DNA of 9,163 bases from Bacteroidota bacterium (GTDB lineage Bacteria; Bacteroidota; Rhodothermia; Rhodothermales; UBA10348), in contig JAHEEH010000046.1 in assembly GCA_024640835.1 (NCBI GenBank), positions 1-9,163 on the forward strand. Direction: 5' to 3'. A program made the translations under genes and the position numbers. Below are positions 6,454-9,163 of the stretch, in pieces (the first letter of the stretch is position 1; the number at the start of each line of letters is the position of its first letter). Under the pieces are notes generated by a model that saw nothing but the letters and a program-made list of their open reading frames with translations, ran no database searches and was not told the DNA's origin.

Positions 6454-7447
6454 TATCGCCGGGCTCTGGGCCGATCTCCTCGTGGAGGAGTTCGTCCGAT
6501 GCGGCGTGGGCCTCGCGGTCCTCGCTCCCGGCTCCCGGTCCACGCCCCTCGTCGCCGCGTGCATCCGAAACGGGGCCATGAGCATGCAGCTGCACGTGGA
6601 CGAGCGGGGCGCAGCTTTCTTCGCGCTGGGACATGCGCGGGCAACGGGACGGCCTGCCGTCTGGATCACGACCTCGGGAACGGCGGTCGCCAATGGGCTG
6701 CCCGCCGTCGTCGAAGCGTCCCTCGACGGGGTCCCCCTTCTCCTGCTCACCGCGGACCGGCCTCCCGAGCTGCGGGATACGGCGGCCAACCAGACGGCCG
6801 ACCAGCCGTCGATTTTCGCGCCGTACGTGCGGTGGCGGGTGGATCTCCCGGCGCCCGATCCATCCACCGATCCCGCGTTTCTGCTGTCGACCGTAGACCA
6901 GGCGGTATACCGGGCTTCCGGTTCGCATCCGGGCCCCGTGCACCTGAACGCCATGTTCCGCAAGCCCCTCGAACCACGGCGCGAGCCGACGGATTTCGGG
7001 GCGGTGCCGGGACTGGAAGCCTGGGGGACGGGCGGACTGCCCCACACCCGGTACGCGCCGCGGGTCGTGCGACCCGACGTGGGGGCGCTGGTCCGGGATC
7101 TGGGCGGCGCCGAGCGTCCTCTCCTGGTGGCGGGTCGCCTGGGTCCGGGCGAAGCGGCCGCGGTGCAGGACCTGGCACGGGCTACGGGATGGCCCGTCGC
7201 GGCCGACGTCACGTCCCAGTTGCTGCTCGGGAGTGGTTCCGTGCTCCGCCACGCGGACTTCGTCGTGGAGCACGCCGATCACCTGCCCGTTCCCGATGCG
7301 GTGATCGAGGTCGGGCGACCGGGCGTTTCGAGTCGGCTCAGGGCGTATGTGGCCGCTCGTCGGCCGCGGATCCACGCCGTGATCGCGGATGGGCCCGGTC
7401 GTGTCGACCCGGAGCATCGGTCCACCCACCGACTGGAGGAATCATGA
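6434..7447 (+). CDS. menD: MenD N-terminal part (SEPHCHC synthase), frame broken at 7445
   Basis: MenD is a thiamine-diphosphate enzyme that joins 2-oxoglutarate-derived succinyl semialdehyde to isochorismate. This frame encodes residues 1-337, the Pyr domain and central domain. Signatures are 'LAPGSRSTPL' (30-39), 'LHVDERGAAFFALG' (53-66) with the cofactor-activating Glu57, 'TTSGTAVAN' (79-87), 'LTADRPPELRDTAANQT' (105-121) and 'GPVHLNAMFRKPLEP' (167-181). The central domain ends with 'DPEHRSTHRLEES', then TGA at 7445-7447. Family members run to about 550-600 residues, so the C-terminal cofactor-binding domain is missing from this frame; it is found at once in the +1 frame. The only fitting start is TTG 6434, inside the end of menF, with no clear Shine-Dalgarno but matching the family N-terminus. 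Without the C-terminal domain this part cannot be a complete active enzyme. Confidence 0.9.
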   Translation: MSRTPSDIAGLWADLLVEEFVRCGVGLAVLAPGSRSTPLVAACIRNGAMSMQLHVDERGAAFFALGHARATGRPAVWITTSGTAVANGLPAVVEASLDGVPLLLLTADRPPELRDTAANQTADQPSIFAPYVRWRVDLPAPDPSTDPAFLLSTVDQAVYRASGSHPGPVHLNAMFRKPLEPRREPTDFGAVPGLEAWGTGGLPHTRYAPRVVRPDVGALVRDLGGAERPLLVAGRLGPGEAAAVQDLARATGWPVAADVTSQLLLGSGSVLRHADFVVEHADHLPVPDAVIEVGRPGVSSRLRAYVAARRPRIHAVIADGPGRVDPEHRSTHRLEES

Positions 7448-8057
7448 CGATCTGCTCGTGGGCGAGGCGCTGTCCGAACCGGCCGTCGCCCGTCTCGTGT
7501 CCGCCATGATTCCCGAGCACCACGCGCTGTGGCTGGCGAATTCGATGCCGATTCGCGACATGAACGGGTTCTCGGCCGCGGGCCGTCGACCGAGGCTGGT
7601 CGCGGCAAATCGGGGGGCATCGGGCATCGACGGGACGATCGCGTCTGCCGCCGGTCTTGCCTCGGGGCTGGACGCGCCCGTCACCCTGTTGACGGGAGAC
7701 CTGGCGTTCCTGCACGACCTGAACGCGCTCGCGCTTCTTCGCGACCGCCCCGTCACGGTCGTCCTGTTGAACAACGACGGCGGCGGCATCTTCTCCTTCC
7801 TTCCGATCGCGGATCATGCCGACCTCTTCGAGCCCTGGTTCACGGCGCCTCACGGACTCACCTTCCGGGCCTCGGCGGAGCAGTTCGGATTGGCGTGGGA
7901 GTCGCCGGCCACGGTGGACGAATTCCGGTCGGCGTATCGACGTCTGACCGCGACGGGGAAAGGCGCCGTCCTCGAGGTGCGAACGGAGCGTGAAGCCAAC
8001 CGGCGCCTGCACGTCGACATCGGGGCCGAGCTCGGTCGGCGCCTGCGCACGCGATGA
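7389..8057 (+). CDS. menD: MenD C-terminal part (thiamine-diphosphate-binding domain), +1 frame
   Basis: This frame carries the rest of MenD. Recognisable sequence begins only after the upstream TGA, near 7446-7458 ('DDLLVGEALSEPAVARLV'); the ~20 codons from ATG 7389 overlap the first part and look out of frame, so this ATG is unlikely to be a true start. Signatures are 'LANSMPIRDMNGF', 'ANRGASGIDGTIASAAGLAS', the cofactor/Mg-binding 'GDLAFLHDLN' (about 7695-7724) through 'NNDGGGIFSFLP' (about 7770 on), and 'FTAPHGLTF'. All key residues of the PP domain look intact. A GTG at 7458 or ATG at 7506 could restart translation, but no suitably spaced Shine-Dalgarno is seen. A joined product through a +1 shift would be about 540 residues. 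Its stop overlaps menH (ATGA at 8054-8057). Either the gene is a pseudogene, the enzyme is split or recoded, or the sequence carries an error. Confidence 0.88.
   Translation: MGPVVSTRSIGPPTDWRNHDDLLVGEALSEPAVARLVSAMIPEHHALWLANSMPIRDMNGFSAAGRRPRLVAANRGASGIDGTIASAAGLASGLDAPVTLLTGDLAFLHDLNALALLRDRPVTVVLLNNDGGGIFSFLPIADHADLFEPWFTAPHGLTFRASAEQFGLAWESPATVDEFRSAYRRLTATGKGAVLEVRTEREANRRLHVDIGAELGRRLRTR
7435..7448 (+). other. menD frame break with SD-like sequence and UGAC stop
   Basis: GGAGGA (7435-7440) lies one base before codon TCA (7442-7444), the in-frame stop TGA (7445-7447) and then C (7448). Skipping T7445 puts GAC at 7446-7448 in the frame of the C-terminal MenD domain. An SD-like element upstream of a UGA-C stop resembles the prfB +1 frameshift site, but the spacing is shorter and tRNA-Ser on UCA would re-pair poorly on CAU. 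ATG 7444 follows the GGAGGA by only three bases and opens just 21 codons in an unrelated frame. Confidence 0.6.
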
Positions 8058-8863
8058 ATGCGCCCCTGCGGGTGAGGGACTGGGGTGGGGCGGGCGGAGA
8101 CCCGCTGATCCTGCTGCATGGTTTCATGGGCAGGAGCGACGACTGGGCCGAGGTGGCGCCGCGTCTCGCGCGCGGCCGACGAGTGCTCGGGTTCGATCTT
8201 CCCGGCCACGGTTCGTCACTCGGACTGGCCGCCGAGGCCTACGGCCTGGAAGGAGCGGCGCTCGCCGTGGTGGAGACCGTCGATGCCCTTGGCCTGGAGC
8301 GCGTGGCGATCGCCGGGTACTCCATGGGCGGCCGGATCGCCGCGCATGTCGCGCTCGCCGCTCCGGACCGGACGAAGAGCCTGGTCCTGGAGTCCGCCCA
8401 CCCGGGGTTCGCATCGCGGGGGGAGCGCGAAGCCCGCCTGGAGCTCGACCGCGCCCGGGCACGCTGGCTGCAGGACGATGCGCCCGGCTTCCTGGAGGCG
8501 TGGTACCGGTTGCCCCTGTTCGGTCTCGGAGGGGACGACCAGCGGCGCACGGAGCTTGCCAGGGACCGTCTCCGGGCCGATCCGGACGAGCTCGCGCGGG
8601 CGCTGGTCGGGATGAGCACGGGGCGGCAGCAGCCCCTGGGGGAACGCCTCCGGGCCCTGGGGGTCCCAACCCTTCTCGTGGCGGGCGAACGGGACTCGGC
8701 CTACGTGCGGATGCTCGGCCGTCTGGCCCTCGAGGGTGGGTTCGACCTTCACGTCGAGCCCGGAGCTGCGCACATGGTCCATCTCGACAGGCCGGACGCC
8801 TTCGCGGCGCTCGTCACGACGTTTCTCGAACGAAAGCACCCAGCACAGCATGACCCCGATTGA
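8054..8863 (+). CDS. menH: 2-succinyl-6-hydroxy-2,4-cyclohexadiene-1-carboxylate synthase (MenH), alpha/beta hydrolase fold
   Basis: A 269-residue alpha/beta-hydrolase. MenH removes pyruvate from the MenD product to give SHCHC in the cytoplasm. The oxyanion region is '[14 protein letters not shown]' (18-31). The nucleophile is Ser90 in '[11 protein letters not shown]', followed by 'LVLESAHPG' (110-118), a typical MenH pattern. Asp214 in 'VAGERDSAY' and His240 in '[12 protein letters not shown]' complete the triad. Length is normal for the family (about 250-270). ATG 8054 overlaps the menD stop (ATGA) and the gene's end overlaps menB by 14 bases, so all three are likely coupled in translation. 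The fold alone would allow other hydrolases; the position between menD and menB makes the call firm. Confidence 0.92.
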   Translation: MNAPLRVRDWGGAGGDPLILLHGFMGRSDDWAEVAPRLARGRRVLGFDLPGHGSSLGLAAEAYGLEGAALAVVETVDALGLERVAIAGYSMGGRIAAHVALAAPDRTKSLVLESAHPGFASRGEREARLELDRARARWLQDDAPGFLEAWYRLPLFGLGGDDQRRTELARDRLRADPDELARALVGMSTGRQQPLGERLRALGVPTLLVAGERDSAYVRMLGRLALEGGFDLHVEPGAAHMVHLDRPDAFAALVTTFLERKHPAQHDPD

Positions 8864-9163
8864 ATGGCAGGAGGCCGGCCGCTACACCGATATCCGGTAT
8901 CACAAGGCGGAGGGCATCGCCAGGATCACGATCCATCGTCCCGAGGTACGCAACGCCTTCAGGCCCCTCACGGTGTCCGAAATGCGCCACGCCCTTCAGG
9001 AGGCGCGAGACGACCACGGGATCGGGGTCGTCATCCTGACGGGCGAAGGGCCTGATGCCTTCTGCTCCGGGGGCGACCAGAAGATCCGCGGGGACGCAGG
9101 GTACGAGGAGGAAGGTACCGGGGTCATGCGTCTGAACGTGCTCGACCTGCAGCGTGAGATCCG
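8850..9163 (+). CDS. menB: 1,4-dihydroxy-2-naphthoyl-CoA synthase (MenB), N-terminal part, runs off window
   Basis: The first 104 codons of a crotonase-fold enzyme are present; the gene continues past the window end. MenB closes the second ring of o-succinylbenzoyl-CoA to give 1,4-dihydroxy-2-naphthoyl-CoA. The visible signatures are '[16 protein letters not shown]' (26-41), '[20 protein letters not shown]' (60-79) and '[10 protein letters not shown]' (80-89). S-G-G-D-Q followed by R-G is diagnostic of MenB rather than of general enoyl-CoA hydratases; the glycines form the CoA-thioester oxyanion hole. ATG 8850 lies inside the menH end (14-base overlap) and gives the normal family start. The bicarbonate-binding region and C-terminus lie outside the window. 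Confidence 0.93.
   Translation, partial: MTPIEWQEAGRYTDIRYHKAEGIARITIHRPEVRNAFRPLTVSEMRHALQEARDDHGIGVVILTGEGPDAFCSGGDQKIRGDAGYEEEGTGVMRLNVLDLQREI

Noticed and set aside
5767..7429. Two long - strand open frames opposite menF and menD (5767-7212 and 6206-7429)
   Set aside because: Both are low-complexity Arg/Pro/Gly/Ser translations opposite well-supported genes, with no domain or start signal.
7990..8853. Open frame overlapping menH in another frame (287 codons)
   Set aside because: Arg/Gly/Pro-rich shadow of menH, which carries the full catalytic triad.
8864..9055. Small open frame overlapping the start of menB
   Set aside because: The menB frame has the S-G-G-D-Q signature; this one has no recognisable content.
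1..9163. CRISPR arrays, tRNA/rRNA genes, insertion sequences, attachment sites
   Set aside because: No regularly spaced repeats, RNA gene signatures, transposase motifs or terminal inverted repeats were seen.

Overview
The window is 9.2 kb of GC-rich bacterial DNA. Every supported gene is on the + strand and packing is tight. The gene set points to a respiring, menaquinone-using bacterium with a polysaccharide locus and bacterial microcompartment (BMC) shell genes. The base composition, a YbbR-like protein outside its usual Firmicutes context and the classical Men pathway would suit Gemmatimonadota or a related high-GC lineage. That placement is a guess, because no marker gene lies here.

Layout. 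(1) Positions 1-1595 hold the end of a polysaccharide cluster: the 3' part of a GT-B glycosyltransferase and a complete non-hydrolysing UDP-N-acetylglucosamine 2-epimerase family gene. (2) Positions 1596-1813 are a 218-base spacer with a strong sigma70-type promoter (TTGACA, 18-base spacer, TATATT), a short direct repeat and a GC-rich hairpin. (3) Positions 1814-2596 hold two BMC-domain shell genes. The first is a canonical 94-residue hexamer-type protein. The second is a divergent BMC protein with a linker and a small helical, SAP/Rho_N-like C-terminal domain. (4) Positions 2653-4421 hold a single-pass YbbR-like protein and a multi-pass membrane protein I do not recognise. (5) From 4430 to the end runs a tightly coupled cluster: a histidine phosphatase, menF, menD, menH and the 5' part of menB. 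Gene junctions there are 4, 20, 4 and 14 base overlaps.

How the genes work together. MenF turns chorismate into isochorismate, MenD adds the succinyl semialdehyde unit from 2-oxoglutarate, MenH eliminates pyruvate, and MenB closes the naphthoate ring after MenC and MenE, which are not in the window. The histidine phosphatase overlaps menF by four bases, but its role in the pathway is unknown. The two shell proteins have no encapsulated enzyme and no pentamer gene beside them, so they look like a satellite of a BMC locus elsewhere or a remnant.

The most striking anomaly is in menD. The reading frame stops at 7445-7447, at the boundary between the central domain and the C-terminal thiamine-diphosphate domain, and the rest of the protein continues in the +1 frame to 8057. 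The linker that normally joins these domains also seems shortened by a few dozen residues. This could be a real pseudogene, a split enzyme, a recoding site (the context loosely resembles the prfB frameshift site) or a sequence/assembly error. The sequence alone does not decide.
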